Of a DNA stretch of 17,505 bases, positions 7,677 to 15,447 are shown piece after piece. Every line of letters starts with the position of its first letter. Within the stretch, counting starts at the first letter, position 1. Source of the DNA: Ferroglobus sp. (GTDB taxonomy: Archaea; Halobacteriota; Archaeoglobi; Archaeoglobales; Archaeoglobaceae); contig WAQS01000008.1 in assembly GCA_015520115.1 (NCBI GenBank), forward strand, positions 1 through 17,505, read 5' to 3'. The notes under the pieces were generated by a model. That model was not told the DNA's origin. It ran no database searches and saw only the letters and a list, made by a program, of their open reading frames with translations. A program made the translations under genes and the position numbers.

Positions 7677-8258
7677 GTGCTACGGATCGACAAAGAAAAA
7701 CTCAAGATATACGCCTCTATGACCGATCTCGTTACAATATCAAGAAGGTACTTTGTAATAGGCTTTTTTGATGGCGTTCTCACGGTCATGGGTATGCTCA
7801 TCGGAGCCTTTTTAAGCGGTATCTCAAGTGAAGCCGTGATTTCTGCCGGGATAGCCACAAGTCTCGCTCTTGGAATTTCAAGCGGCTGGGGGGCTTTTGA
7901 AGCTGAAAGAGTTGAGCAAAAAGTTGCGGCAATGGAGAAAAGAAGGTCGCTTTTGAAATTCGAAGACGATTACTGTCTGATTGACGAAGCCCACAGCTTC
8001 GCTATGAAAATAAGCGCAATAGTCCATGCGATAGCTCCAATTCCTGCCGGAATAATTCCTCTAATTCCCTACGTTTTCCTCCCAGCGAGAGAAGCTTTTC
8101 CGTATGCTGTGCTCATAGGACTTTTTCTGCTCTTTATCGTTGGATTGATGCTTGGGAGGATATCAAAGGAGAACGTAATAAAATCAGGGTTGAGACTCGT
8201 TCTTGCCGGGATTTTAACCCTGATCTTCGTCTCAATATTAAATCCAGTGCATCTCTGA
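7677..8258 (+). CDS. VIT1/CCC1-family integral membrane protein
   Basis: A 193-residue membrane protein with about five hydrophobic segments: 24-47, 52-72, 111-134, 142-160 and 171-188. The first contains FFDGVLTVMG, resembling the DG-x-V-T-v-x-G signature of the VIT1/CCC1 (vacuolar iron/manganese transporter) family, and the second ends in GISSGWGAFEAER, the expected exit into the cytosolic metal-binding region. The loop between segments 2 and 3 (about 75-110) is rich in Glu/Asp (FEDDYCLIDEAH), suitable for metal binding. Family members move Fe2+ or Mn2+ out of the cytosol by proton exchange; substrate is unproven here. The start is GTG 7677 with GAGG 8 nt upstream; ATG 7719 is a weaker alternative that lacks an SD. 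It diverges from cysS. Confidence 0.7.
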   Translation: MLRIDKEKLKIYASMTDLVTISRRYFVIGFFDGVLTVMGMLIGAFLSGISSEAVISAGIATSLALGISSGWGAFEAERVEQKVAAMEKRRSLLKFEDDYCLIDEAHSFAMKISAIVHAIAPIPAGIIPLIPYVFLPAREAFPYAVLIGLFLLFIVGLMLGRISKENVIKSGLRLVLAGILTLIFVSILNPVHL

Positions 8259-8264
8259 AAAGCC

Positions 8265-8272
8265 TTTAAATA
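8265..8272 (+). promoter_or_regulatory. TATA box for the zinc-ribbon gene
   Basis: TTTAAATA starts 28 nt before the ATG at 8293, and no SD precedes that ATG, which points to a leaderless transcript. Confidence 0.6.
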
Positions 8273-8292
8273 ACATACGACAAAGTTTCCTC

Positions 8293-8532
8293 ATGAAATT
8301 TGAGGATGCCGTGAAGATGAAGTTTCGCTGTTTTAAATGCAAAAATACCGAAGCAGAGGTGAGGAAGCTTGCAACAACCGGAACTGGACTGACGAAAATC
8401 TTCGATATTCAGTCCAACGAGTTTTATGCAGTAATTTGTAAAAACTGTGGTTACACCGAGTTTTACGAGAAAAGTATAATAGACGGGAAAAAGAGCGTTA
8501 TCGGAGACGTTGTAGATGTTCTATTCGGTTGA
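8293..8532 (+). CDS. Small zinc-ribbon protein (COG3478-like)
   Basis: A 79-residue protein with two CxxC knuckles, CFKC (Cys13, Cys16) and CKNC (Cys49, Cys52), flanking a middle stretch TTGTGLTKIFDIQSNEFYAV, followed by GYTEFYEKS. This arrangement matches the family of predicted nucleic-acid-binding zinc-ribbon proteins known as COG3478/DUF2082 in bacteria and archaea; no molecular role is established. The ATG at 8293 sits 28 nt from a TATA box with no SD. An in-frame ATG at 8317 is preceded by GAGGA but lies further from the promoter. The 3' end overlaps the convergent radical SAM gene by 12 bp. Confidence 0.75.
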   Translation: MKFEDAVKMKFRCFKCKNTEAEVRKLATTGTGLTKIFDIQSNEFYAVICKNCGYTEFYEKSIIDGKKSVIGDVVDVLFG

Positions 8533-9525
8533 AAACTCGTGGAGTCTTCTTTGATTGACGAACGCTGAGATTCTTTTCACCGAATACCCCATTCTCTTTA
8601 TCTCTCCAAGAGTGTATCCCTTTTCCAAAAGTTTGGCAATCTTTTTCCCGACTCCTGGGATCTCTATCGCTTTAAGTTCTCTCTTCCTTAATGCTAAAAC
8701 GAGCTTTGGATCCTCTTTTGGTAGAAAGCCGTCGGTTAGAGCTTCCCTAAGATCTTTGAAGGAGTATCCGTAGATTCTTAAAAGAGCATCGGCTCTGTAT
8801 AAATTAACGACCCTTTCCCTTTCCTCCGCTTTTAAACTCTCCATGGGGGTCCCTTTAACTGGCGTAAAACCAGAGTAGTAAACTCTCTTCACTCCACTTC
8901 TGTAAAGCTTTTCAGCAACTTTCAAAATCTGCTCGTCGCTCTCTCCGATTCCCACAATCATCTGGGTTGAAAAGCTCTTCCCTCTCTTCTTCGCCTCCTT
9001 CAACCCCCATCTCAACCTCCTGAGAACGTCTTCTTTCGTCTTAACGCTACAAATTTCACCGAAAACGCTCTTTGATGGTGTTTCTATGTTCACGCTGATT
9101 CTGTTTGCAATTTCTGCAGCCCTTTTAACCTGATCTCTGCTCGCTCCGGGCACTATTTTGAGGTGAATGTAACTTGGATTCTCCTTTCTGATCATTTCTC
9201 CAACCTCTAAAATCTCCTCCATCGATTTTTCTGGATCGCTTATGGCGTTGCTTATGAATGCCCCGCTAACGAACCCCTTTTCCTTCAAAAGCTTGAAAGC
9301 TTTGTAAATTTCTTGAGGTGTAGCTTTCACCCCCTTATTCCAAGCGTTTCCGCAATACCTACAGTCGAAGGAGCAAGAAGACGTAATGAGAGTTTTGAAC
9401 AAATTCACCTTTCTACTTCCAGCTTTAGAAATGTAGATAAGCCTAAACGGATCGAAGGCACACTTCTCATGACAGATATCGAACTTACTGAGGTTTACAA
9501 GTTTTCTTATCTTTTCGAGTTCCAC
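8521..9525 (-). CDS. Radical SAM protein with C-terminal helix-hairpin-helix (putative DNA modification/repair type)
   Basis: A 334-residue protein. The radical SAM motif is C51-x3-C55-x2-C58 (CSFDCRYC), which holds the 4Fe-4S cluster that cleaves S-adenosylmethionine. A second cysteine pair, Cys18 and Cys22 (CHEKC), lies upstream in a segment (FDPFRLIYISK) typical of the COG4277/TIGR03916 group annotated as putative DNA modification/repair proteins. Near the end, IEIPGVGKKIAKLLEKG (about 287-303) is a helix-hairpin-helix DNA-binding motif, which supports a nucleic-acid substrate. The protein is somewhat shorter than I expect for this group. The start is GTG 9525 with no SD; an AATATTTTA box about 27 nt upstream overlaps the stop of the methyltransferase gene. 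The reaction is unknown. Confidence 0.8.
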   Translation of the reverse strand: MELEKIRKLVNLSKFDICHEKCAFDPFRLIYISKAGSRKVNLFKTLITSSCSFDCRYCGNAWNKGVKATPQEIYKAFKLLKEKGFVSGAFISNAISDPEKSMEEILEVGEMIRKENPSYIHLKIVPGASRDQVKRAAEIANRISVNIETPSKSVFGEICSVKTKEDVLRRLRWGLKEAKKRGKSFSTQMIVGIGESDEQILKVAEKLYRSGVKRVYYSGFTPVKGTPMESLKAEERERVVNLYRADALLRIYGYSFKDLREALTDGFLPKEDPKLVLALRKRELKAIEIPGVGKKIAKLLEKGYTLGEIKRMGYSVKRISAFVNQRRLHEFSTE

Positions 9526-9550
9526 AAATAGTTGTCGAATCGCTAAAATA

Positions 9551-10168
9551 TTACTCTTTCCTTCCGCTCACTATCGTGACAAGCTTGCTCCAGAAAAAGT
9601 ACGGACCCGTTTCCACAACCCTCAAATCACTAAGTCCGGCTTTTTCAAACCATAAAACGAGCTGCTGGGTAGAAGGGAACAACATAATGGACTCGGCAAA
9701 CTTCCTAACTATCGGATTATCCGGTTTTCTTGGAGCGAGAATTACCACCCTCCCTCCCGGCTTTGTTACCCTTGCCATCTCCTTTATGCCTTTGACCGGA
9801 TTCGGCCAGTACTCTATACTTCCAGCAGAAATCGAAGCGTCGAAAGAGTCGTCTTTAAAGGGGAGATTTTCAGCATCACCCCTCACAAAGAAAGCTCCCC
9901 TAAATCTCTCCACAGCCTTTTTCATCTGTTCTGGAGTTATGTCTACCGCCACAACGTTTTCCTCTCCAACTCTCGCAACTATCTCTTCGGTTGTGAATCC
10001 GGTTCCGCATCCTACTTCGAGAACGATATCCCCCCGACTTATCTCAGCTAAATCTACAACTTTTCTTCTCATCTCAAGGGAGTAAAAAATCGGGTTTACA
10101 TAATCGTAAATTTTGGAAAAATACTTGTAAAAAAATCTGGCTCTTCTCTTATCCTCAAGAACTCCCAC
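9551..10168 (-). CDS. Class I SAM-dependent methyltransferase (UbiE/quinone-type fold)
   Basis: A 205-residue protein with the Rossmann methyltransferase motifs: motif [11 protein letters not shown] (49-58), the acidic end of strand 2 in [11 protein letters not shown], then [15 protein letters not shown] and [13 protein letters not shown]. The N-terminal [15 protein letters not shown] resembles the substrate-side helix of menaquinone/tocopherol-type quinone methyltransferases, so a menaquinone or other lipid-quinone substrate is possible but not shown. The start is GTG 10168, within the last codons of the eS6 gene (14-bp overlap), with a GGAGGAG ribosome binding site lying in eS6 coding sequence. 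It is therefore probably translated in coupling with a ribosomal protein. An rRNA or tRNA substrate is a context-based alternative. Confidence 0.8.
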   Translation of the reverse strand: MGVLEDKRRARFFYKYFSKIYDYVNPIFYSLEMRRKVVDLAEISRGDIVLEVGCGTGFTTEEIVARVGEENVVAVDITPEQMKKAVERFRGAFFVRGDAENLPFKDDSFDASISAGSIEYWPNPVKGIKEMARVTKPGGRVVILAPRKPDNPIVRKFAESIMLFPSTQQLVLWFEKAGLSDLRVVETGPYFFWSKLVTIVSGRKE

Positions 10169-10559
10169 TCTGCTGCTCCTCCTTCTTGAAGAACTCTTCG
10201 AGAGGAATCTTTCCTTTCTTTACCACTTTCATGTTTATCTGCACGATATCCCTTGTAATCACTCTTCCTCTCACCATCTTTCTCTTTCTAACTCCCTTTT
10301 CCTTTGGTCTGTAGCCTACTCCTCCGGAAAGAAGTAGCCTTTTTCTAACTCCACCCGGCAAATCTGGACGCATTGGAAATCCATCTTTGTCCGTTCCTCC
10401 GGTAATTTGAAGCTCGTAATCTGGAGGAAGTTCCACGAGCGTTCCGTTTATTACGTCGCCTATCTCTTTTCCGATGAGTTTGTTTGCGTTCGCTCCGCTT
10501 ATTACTTTCTGATAAGCCCTTCCAGTTTCTGGGTCTGAGATAACAACCTTAAACTCCAT
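10155..10559 (-). CDS. rps6e: 30S ribosomal protein eS6
   Basis: A 134-residue archaeal eS6 (S6e), a small-subunit protein shared with eukaryotes. Recognised from the N-terminus [17 protein letters not shown], the central [17 protein letters not shown] and the basic segment after [15 protein letters not shown], all family hallmarks. The archaeal protein is short because it lacks the phosphorylated C-terminal tail of eukaryotes. ATG 10559 has no SD but lies 30 nt from a strong TATA box, so the mRNA is probably leaderless and independent of the IF-2 operon upstream. Its 3' end carries the ribosome binding site of the methyltransferase gene. Confidence 0.95.
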   Translation of the reverse strand: MEFKVVISDPETGRAYQKVISGANANKLIGKEIGDVINGTLVELPPDYELQITGGTDKDGFPMRPDLPGGVRKRLLLSGGVGYRPKEKGVRKRKMVRGRVITRDIVQINMKVVKKGKIPLEEFFKKEEQQSGSS

Positions 10560-10581
10560 ACTTTGGATTGAAGGAGCTCAA

Positions 10582-10589
10582 TTTATAAA
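10582..10589 (-). promoter_or_regulatory. TATA box for the eS6 gene
   Basis: TTTATAAA on the minus strand, 30 nt before the eS6 ATG (10559), inside the 82-bp gap after the IF-2 gene. Confidence 0.65.
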
Positions 10590-10641
10590 AGTTGTTGATG
10601 GGCCGAGTGCTAATACCAACGCTCAGCTGAATGGCTTGAAA

Positions 10642-12408
10642 CTACCTTCCCCAAAACGGATTTTCCTTCCTTTTTATCTGCAGAAACTCCATAAAAGCCT
10701 TTTTAGCCTCTTCGGACAGCGAATCGAGGAGATCCCTTTCTATTATTCTGGCGTGCTTCTCGGGAATGTCAACGTAAAGGATTTCATTTCCGTCAAGGTG
10801 CCTTCCTATGGTCACTCCGTCTATCGCTATTGCCACTTCATCACCTTCCGTTGCTACGGGAATGTTCTCTCCAGATTTTTGTATGCTCCTCACGCTTCCT
10901 GCCGGAGTTCCATCAGGCTTTATGAGCTTAACGTCCCTCCTCAACTCTCCGGCAAGAACCTTAACTCCGACTATAGCCGGTTTGCTCCTCCTGAATATGA
11001 AATCCTTGAGGAGCTGGATCTTACAGGGTTTGATTAGGCTTTCTATCTTCTGCTTCTCCCTCAACCTCTTCTGCTCGTCTCTCCAGCTTGTTACGTTGTC
11101 GAGAAGGGAGTAAATTATGTTGTCAAGGAAAATCCTTACATCGTACCTTGCCGCTTCTTCTTCAACCCCCGGTAGAACTTTTACGTTGAACCCTATTACG
11201 AGTCTGTTTATTTCGTCTTTGTTTGCTGCAGCCTCCACGATATCTCTCTTGTCGATGTCTCCAACTTCAGCTTTCTTTATAGGAACCCCCGCTTCTTTCA
11301 ATTCGTTAACTAAAGCTTCCAAACTTCCGAGAGTGTCTGTTTTCAGAACTACTCCCTCTTCGTCGGTTTTTATCGTAACTTCTTCAATCTCTCTCTTAAT
11401 TCTCTCTTCGAACTTCTTTACGTCTTCCTCACTCTCGACGACTTCAAATTCGCTACCAGCGACGACGTTTTCTATTCCCGGAGCTACTATCTTTACTCCA
11501 GCTGCAGCAGTTACCTCCTTTACACTCTTGAACCTGCTTTCCACTCTTATTTCCTGAGCGGGTCTTGGTTTGAGTATCCCCCTCACGTGGGTAACTACAA
11601 CCCCGTCCACTCCACCAATGGCAATTTTGTCACCCACCCTAAGCGTTCCGTCGTAGATTATGACATCCATCGTTATTCCAAGCCCTTTCTCCTCCTTAAC
11701 CTCAAGCACAGTTCCCTTAGCTTTCCCTTCGACGTGGAGTCTGAGGTTCTTCTCCAAATACCTCTGGGCTAAACCTACGAGAACAAGTAAAAGCTCTGGG
11801 ATTCCTTCTCCAGTTAAAGCGGAAACGGGAATTATCGCTACAGTCCTTGTGAAATCCCTTATTCTGTCAAACCTATCAGCCGAAAATCCGTACTTGTAAA
11901 GTTCACCTATCAAATCGTAAATCTTGTTCTCAAGTCTCTGCTTAACGACATCATCCTGCTGCTGAAAACTCTTCAAAAAAGGTTGGTTTTCGAAACTTTG
12001 CCATCCCGGGATTTTATCTATTTTATTAGCCGCAACGACAAAGGGAGTTTTGAAAGTTCTCAAAATCATTAGCGCCTCTTCCGTTTGAGGTTTAAACCCC
12101 TCGTTAATGTCGATTACTAGAATGGCTAAATCGGCTAAAGCTCCGCCCCTCTTTCTCAAGTTCGTGAAGGCTTTGTGTCCGGGAGTGTCAATAAAAAGAA
12201 GACCGGGAATCGTTATGTTTTTTGGCCATAGTTCCTTGCAAATTTCTTTAATGAGATCTATCGGAACCTCCGTAGCTCCGATGTGTTGAGTTATCCCTCC
12301 AGCTTCTTTAGCCACCACTCTCGTGTTCCTAATCTTGTCTAAAAGCGTAGTTTTCCCGTGGTCTACATGTCCAAGAACAGCAACTATCGGAGTTCTAAGC
12401 TTCTTCAT
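10642..12408 (-). CDS. infB: Translation initiation factor IF-2 (aIF5B)
   Basis: A 588-residue GTPase of the archaeal/eukaryotic IF5B type, which promotes ribosomal subunit joining. G1 GHVDHGKT is at 13-20, G3 DTPGH at 74-78 and G4 NKID at 128-131; the following domains end in the IF5B-type C-terminal region. As in other archaea there is no long N-terminal extension, and no intein. The open frame extends to 12513, but ATG 12408 is chosen: the GTPase domain begins at once ([20 protein letters not shown]) and the extra 35 codons lie inside ndk without family resemblance. It overlaps the 3' end of ndk by 14 bp, as the last gene of the L7Ae-eS28-eL24-NDK-IF-2 block. Confidence 0.96.
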   Translation of the reverse strand: MKKLRTPIVAVLGHVDHGKTTLLDKIRNTRVVAKEAGGITQHIGATEVPIDLIKEICKELWPKNITIPGLLFIDTPGHKAFTNLRKRGGALADLAILVIDINEGFKPQTEEALMILRTFKTPFVVAANKIDKIPGWQSFENQPFLKSFQQQDDVVKQRLENKIYDLIGELYKYGFSADRFDRIRDFTRTVAIIPVSALTGEGIPELLLVLVGLAQRYLEKNLRLHVEGKAKGTVLEVKEEKGLGITMDVIIYDGTLRVGDKIAIGGVDGVVVTHVRGILKPRPAQEIRVESRFKSVKEVTAAAGVKIVAPGIENVVAGSEFEVVESEEDVKKFEERIKREIEEVTIKTDEEGVVLKTDTLGSLEALVNELKEAGVPIKKAEVGDIDKRDIVEAAANKDEINRLVIGFNVKVLPGVEEEAARYDVRIFLDNIIYSLLDNVTSWRDEQKRLREKQKIESLIKPCKIQLLKDFIFRRSKPAIVGVKVLAGELRRDVKLIKPDGTPAGSVRSIQKSGENIPVATEGDEVAIAIDGVTIGRHLDGNEILYVDIPEKHARIIERDLLDSLSEEAKKAFMEFLQIKRKENPFWGR

Positions 12409-12850
12409 ATATCCACTTTTCGTCGGCTCTCTCGTAGCTAAGAATTTCTTCCTTGCTGAAGAAGAGCGAAATCTCCCTTTCGGCAGATTCAATCGAATCA
12501 GAGGCGTGAACAACGTTTCTTCCTATGTCCATCGCGAAGTCTCCTCTTATCGTTCCCGGAGAAGCCTCTATAGGATTCGTTTTTCCTACAAGGTTTCTCA
12601 TAACTTTTACAGCTTCCTTTCCCTCCACAACCATTGCAACAACTGGTCCAGAAGTTATGTACGAAATGAGATTCTGGAAAAACGGCTTCTCTTTGTGTTC
12701 TGCGTAGTGCTTTTCTGCAAGCTCTTTTGAAACTTCGATCATCTTCATCGCAACGATTTTCAGTCCTTTCTGTTCGATTCTCTTTATCACTTCTCCAATG
12801 AGCCCTCTCTTAACTCCATCGGGCTTTACCATCACGAACGTCCTTTCCAT
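12395..12850 (-). CDS. ndk: Nucleoside diphosphate kinase
   Basis: A 151-residue enzyme that transfers the gamma phosphate from ATP to nucleoside diphosphates through a phosphohistidine. The catalytic His115 lies in NVVHASDS, and family motifs are clear: [16 protein letters not shown] near the start, [11 protein letters not shown], and [18 protein letters not shown] 12850 is 4 nt after the eL24 stop, preceded by GGAAGTGA as ribosome binding site. The order eS28-eL24-NDK-IF-2 is conserved in many Euryarchaeota, and NDK here would supply GTP to the translation GTPase encoded next to it; that functional link is an inference. Confidence 0.97.
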   Translation of the reverse strand: MERTFVMVKPDGVKRGLIGEVIKRIEQKGLKIVAMKMIEVSKELAEKHYAEHKEKPFFQNLISYITSGPVVAMVVEGKEAVKVMRNLVGKTNPIEASPGTIRGDFAMDIGRNVVHASDSIESAEREISLFFSKEEILSYERADEKWIYEEA

Positions 12851-12854
12851 TCTT

Positions 12855-13034
12855 TCACTTCCTTGCGTAATACTTCGTCCACTTCAACTTCCTTGGATTT
12901 CTTTTCAATTCAAGCATGTTTTTCTCGCATTTCCTTGAGCAGAAGTAGAGTATTCTTCCGTCCCTCCTTACAACCATTTTCCCTGTTCCCGGCTCTATGT
13001 CGTAGCCGCAAAATGAGCAGACTCTTTTTTCCAT
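12855..13034 (-). CDS. rpl24e: 50S ribosomal protein eL24
   Basis: A small gene of 59 codons found by translating the 190-bp gap between ndk and rps28e. The product begins [20 protein letters not shown] and continues with a second zinc knuckle CSRKC, then the basic end [19 protein letters not shown]. The C-x2-C...C-x3-C zinc ribbon and the length are typical of archaeal eL24. ATG 13034 has an excellent GAGGTGA ribosome binding site that overlaps the eS28 stop codon (13040-13042), so the two genes are coupled. It ends 4 nt before the ndk start. Confidence 0.95.
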   Translation of the reverse strand: MEKRVCSFCGYDIEPGTGKMVVRRDGRILYFCSRKCEKNMLELKRNPRKLKWTKYYARK

Positions 13035-13039
13035 TTATT

Positions 13040-13249
13040 TCACCTCACCGTGAGCTTCTTGGCTTCTCTTGCGGTTTCCTTAATCATCAGGATGTCTCCT
13101 ACCCTCACCGGTCCGAAAACGTTCCTTGTTATTATTCTTCCCTTGTTCTCTCCCGCGAGGATCCTAACCTTTACCTGAGTAGCCTCACCGTGCATTCCGG
13201 TCCTACCAATAATCTCTATTACCTCAGCTGGAGCGATGTCCTCTTCCAT
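13040..13249 (-). CDS. rps28e: 30S ribosomal protein eS28
   Basis: A 69-residue eS28 recognised from [20 protein letters not shown] and [12 protein letters not shown], ending EAKKLTVR. The frame is open to a TTG at 13264, but ATG 13249 gives the usual length and has GGTGA just upstream. A TATA box lies about 29 nt before this ATG, so the gene can be expressed both from its own promoter and by read-through from the L7Ae gene. Its stop overlaps the eL24 ribosome binding site. Confidence 0.95.
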   Translation of the reverse strand: MEEDIAPAEVIEIIGRTGMHGEATQVKVRILAGENKGRIITRNVFGPVRVGDILMIKETAREAKKLTVR

Positions 13250-13262
13250 ACTTTCACCCAGC

Positions 13263-13279
13263 AAAAAAGGGTATAAAAA
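13263..13279 (-). promoter_or_regulatory. TATA box followed by oligo-T between L7Ae and eS28 genes
   Basis: On the minus strand TTTTTATA (13272-13279) directly follows the L7Ae stop and lies about 30 nt from the eS28 ATG. Six T residues (13263-13268) follow and could partly end L7Ae transcripts. Confidence 0.45.
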
Positions 13280-13280
13280 C

Positions 13281-13652
13281 TTACTTCTTCAAAGCGTTAA
13301 TCTTCTTAATCAATTCTTCAAGTTCTTTCTTAGCCTCTCCTTCATTAATTATCGCTGCCGATGCTGCTGCAACGTCAATTCCAGCAGCCTTTCCGAGATC
13401 CTCCTTAGATTTCACGTAAACGTACGGTATGTTCTTTTCCTCGCAGAGTAAGGGCAAATGGGCTACGATCTCCGGAGGATCGACGTCCATTGCTATGTAA
13501 ACGAGCTTCGCCAAACCTCTCTCCACAGCTTTTGTCGTCTCGTTTGTGCCCTTCTTTATTTTTCCAGTCTCTCTCGCCTTTTCAAGCAAGGCAAGAGCTT
13601 CCTGCTGCAACTCCTCGGGAACCTCAAATCTCACGTACACGCTCATACTCAT
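13281..13652 (-). CDS. rpl7ae: Ribosomal protein L7Ae (eL8), kink-turn binding protein
   Basis: A 123-residue L7Ae, which binds kink-turns in 23S rRNA, box C/D and H/ACA guide RNPs and RNase P. The RNA-binding motif [13 protein letters not shown] (34-46) and the specificity loop [13 protein letters not shown] (86-98) are visible. Start ATG 13652 has GGAGG only 3 nt away (GGAGGGAG-ATG); the in-frame ATG 13646 has a more usual spacing of about 9 nt, and the GTG at 13640 would reproduce the MYVRFEVP start of the Archaeoglobus protein as I remember it, so the true start may be 2-4 codons downstream. First gene of the block that runs through IF-2. Confidence 0.95.
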   Translation of the reverse strand: MSMSVYVRFEVPEELQQEALALLEKARETGKIKKGTNETTKAVERGLAKLVYIAMDVDPPEIVAHLPLLCEEKNIPYVYVKSKEDLGKAAGIDVAAASAAIINEGEAKKELEELIKKINALKK

Positions 13653-13708
13653 CTCCCTCCTTCACATTTCTGTCATCGTTCATCGGCTGAGAAAAAACGA
13701 AAAACGAT

Positions 13709-14677
13709 TCAGCTTAAATACCTTTCCCTCACAGCTTTGTTAAAAGCAACCTCTCCTATAGATTTGAGGTTTCTGGAAACATCGATAAGCGAATAAATCG
13801 CAACTCTGTAATTTGCGTCACCTTTTTCAAGCTCTTTGAGCAGAACTTCCTCTATTTCGTTGGCTTGAGAAATAGAATCCTCAGCCATGTCCACATCGCC
13901 GGAAATATATGCTTTCATAACTTTCGAGAAGGCACTGTTTAAATCTTCCAAGAACATGAGAAGGTTTCCTTTGAACTTCTCGGATATTTCCGGAAGCTTC
14001 TCTGAAAAGTCGTGTAAGTCGTCTGCTATCTCCTCCAAAAACTTTGCAACAAGCCTCATTCCGAGAATGTGCCTCAGTTCGTTCCACCTTGATGGGGAAG
14101 ATATGTCCTTCATTATCCTGTTCTCAAGCCTTATCGCAAGGAGATAAAGCCTGTCGGTGTCCCCTTCCAAGTTTTTAACGTCTTTCAATCCTTCCATATC
14201 TCCTAACGTCATGCAATCCACTATTCCGTCAAAGATTCCTTCTATTATCTGAGCCATTCTGTTCAAAACTCCGTTGACATCCAACTCCGAAGATGTTAAA
14301 CTTCTCAAAACAACTCTTCCGTTAGATGCATCTATCACTTCCATCCCTATTATCGAGTGGACTATGCTGCTGATTTTAGCTATAACTCTCGGAGTCAGCC
14401 CCTTATCCTCTATTTCTACCTCGTCAAGCCCTTGGATAAATAAAGCGTAAATAAACCTCTCAAGAAACTTCTCGTCGTATCTTGGAATGTTCGTTATTTT
14501 CGCCTTCACGATCCTGTAATCTTCGCTAATCTTTTTTGGGACTATTTTCACAATATCGTCTTCGATTAGAAGAAGAAGCTCATCCCCTTGTTTAAGCTTG
14601 TTACTCCTCACCCAGTCCTTGGGTAAGCTTACCATGTAGCTTGAGCCGCCGATAAGCTGGAGTTTTCTAACTTCCAC
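13709..14677 (-). CDS. AbrB-PhoU type regulator (phosphate-uptake regulator-like)
   Basis: A 322-residue protein. Residues 1-50 form an AbrB/SpoVT swapped-hairpin domain (GGSSYMVSLPKDWVRSNKLKQGDELLLLIE), and about 115-320 is alpha-helical with PhoU-like acidic helices (LEGDTDRLYLLAIRLENRIM, then EIADDLHDFSEK and ISQANEIEEVLLKEL). This fusion is common in archaea and annotated as phosphate-uptake or PhoU-related. The D/E-rich helices of PhoU proteins bind metal ions. No pst transporter genes are adjacent, so the phosphate link is by family only. The start is GTG 14677 without SD, about 32 nt from TATTTAAA, consistent with a leaderless mRNA. An alternative, ATG 14635 (MVSLPKDW), would cut the AbrB domain. 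Confidence 0.85.
   Translation of the reverse strand: MEVRKLQLIGGSSYMVSLPKDWVRSNKLKQGDELLLLIEDDIVKIVPKKISEDYRIVKAKITNIPRYDEKFLERFIYALFIQGLDEVEIEDKGLTPRVIAKISSIVHSIIGMEVIDASNGRVVLRSLTSSELDVNGVLNRMAQIIEGIFDGIVDCMTLGDMEGLKDVKNLEGDTDRLYLLAIRLENRIMKDISSPSRWNELRHILGMRLVAKFLEEIADDLHDFSEKLPEISEKFKGNLLMFLEDLNSAFSKVMKAYISGDVDMAEDSISQANEIEEVLLKELEKGDANYRVAIYSLIDVSRNLKSIGEVAFNKAVRERYLS
13713..13720 (-). promoter_or_regulatory. TATA box for the L7Ae operon
   Basis: TATTTAAG on the minus strand lies within the last codons of the PhoU-like gene, about 68 nt before the L7Ae ATG. It predicts a leader of roughly 40 nt containing the GGAGG site, unlike the leaderless genes nearby. Confidence 0.45.
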
Positions 14678-14701
14678 GAATATGTATTAGAATCGTTAAA
14701 A

Positions 14702-14709
14702 TTTAAATA
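14702..14709 (-). promoter_or_regulatory. TATA box for the AbrB-PhoU gene
   Basis: TATTTAAA on the minus strand, 32 nt before the GTG at 14677. Confidence 0.6.
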
Positions 14710-14730
14710 CTTTTTTCTTTCTACATACCT

Positions 14731-15000
14731 CTACGAAGAGTAGCTCGCATCCTCATCGAGGTTGTATATCATATCCTGAAGCATTTTCGTCGCAAGCCCG
14801 GCGAGAACTTTATCGTCGTTTACGAGCTCTTTAATCATCATGAGGGATGCTGCTTCCTTCAATTCGAAACTTTTGAGGTTCTCAAGCTGATTCAACAGCT
14901 TCACGAATAGCCTATATATTTCAGCCAATCTCTCGTCGTCTTCTTCAAATTCGTCCTCTTCAACTTCGTATATTTCTATGTACTCTTCGAACTCATCCAT
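14731..15000 (-). CDS. Small, very acidic helical protein of unknown function
   Basis: An 89-residue protein I do not recognise. The first 25 residues are almost all Glu, Asp and large hydrophobics (MDEFEEYIEIYEVEEDEFEE), followed by amphipathic helices (LAEIYRLFVKLLNQLENL; ASLMMIKELVND; LAGLATKMLQDMIYNL) and an acidic end. No Cys, no signal peptide and no membrane span. Its own TATA box lies about 30 nt upstream of ATG 15000 with no SD, so it is a separate leaderless transcription unit, which supports it being real. It lies just upstream of the AbrB-PhoU gene on the same strand, so a regulatory partnership is possible but unsupported by sequence. Confidence 0.7.
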   Translation of the reverse strand: MDEFEEYIEIYEVEEDEFEEDDERLAEIYRLFVKLLNQLENLKSFELKEAASLMMIKELVNDDKVLAGLATKMLQDMIYNLDEDASYSS

Positions 15001-15020
15001 TGCTAAAGAGTTACGTGGGA

Positions 15021-15030
15021 ATTATTTAAA
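15021..15030 (-). promoter_or_regulatory. TATA box for the acidic protein gene
   Basis: TTTAAATAAT on the minus strand, 30 nt before ATG 15000, just after the stop of the cyclophilin-like gene. Confidence 0.6.
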
Positions 15031-15033
15031 AAT

Positions 15034-15417
15034 TTATTGGGATTCAACTTCAAAAACTGTAACTTCGTCTCCGTCCTTAACTTCTCTTAAAACCGTCGGA
15101 TCGTCCAGAATCTTTCCGATTACGTTTACGGCACTTGCCGGTCTTATTTTATCGTCGCTTATCGGTGTTTTTCCAAAAAATAGACATATCGCTTTTCCGG
15201 GAATCCAGTAGGCTACATCTCCGACCTCTACAACTTTCTTGGAATTTTCTTCAACTGATACGTTTACGTTTGTATGAAAATAAACCTCGTCTCCCCATCT
15301 GTTAGCTTTGCTTTTTATCGGTAACGCTTTCTTTATCGCTTCCACGGTTTTTGGGGCAATAGACTCGTTGAGTTCCGCTGTAACTTCGACTTTACCGACT
15401 TTTATCTTCACCTTCAT
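15034..15417 (-). CDS. Cyclophilin-like fold protein (DUF369/PF04126 type)
   Basis: A 127-residue protein matching the archaeal/bacterial cyclophilin-like family typified by TM1367: KVKIKVGKVEVTAELNES, then the hallmark SKANRWGDEVYF, GDVAYWIPGKAICLFFGKTP, and PASAVNVIGKI. The fold is that of cyclophilins, but the family is not shown to have prolyl isomerase activity. The frame stays open to 15480, but ATG 15417 is chosen because it begins at the family's usual first strand and lies 30 nt from a TATA box with no SD, the pattern of several genes here. It is the last intact housekeeping-type gene before the accessory region. Confidence 0.85.
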   Translation of the reverse strand: MKVKIKVGKVEVTAELNESIAPKTVEAIKKALPIKSKANRWGDEVYFHTNVNVSVEENSKKVVEVGDVAYWIPGKAICLFFGKTPISDDKIRPASAVNVIGKILDDPTVLREVKDGDEVTVFEVESQ

Positions 15418-15439
15418 GGGATGTCGTTTTCCTTCCAAG

Positions 15440-15447
15440 TTAAATAA
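15440..15447 (-). promoter_or_regulatory. TATA box for the cyclophilin-like gene
   Basis: TTATTTAA on the minus strand, 30 nt before ATG 15417; it overlaps the last stop codon of the broken gene upstream. Confidence 0.55.

Noticed and set aside
8293..8316. Start of the zinc-ribbon protein at the second ATG (8317)
   Set aside because: The first ATG has the leaderless TATA spacing found for other genes in the window; the GAGGA before the second ATG is only a partial SD.
10590..10640. Possible box C/D guide RNA between eS6 and IF-2 genes
   Set aside because: There is a GTTGATG and CTGA sequence, but no full RTGATGA C box nor C'/D' pair at proper spacing on either strand.
12409..12513. N-terminal extension of IF-2
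   Set aside because: The extra codons lie inside ndk, have no family resemblance, and the usual archaeal start is at the GTPase domain.
13653..13712. Possible kink-turn in the L7Ae leader (autoregulation)
   Set aside because: GATGA appears twice, but the only CTGA lies next to the TATA box, upstream of the predicted transcript start, and I could not draw a supporting stem.
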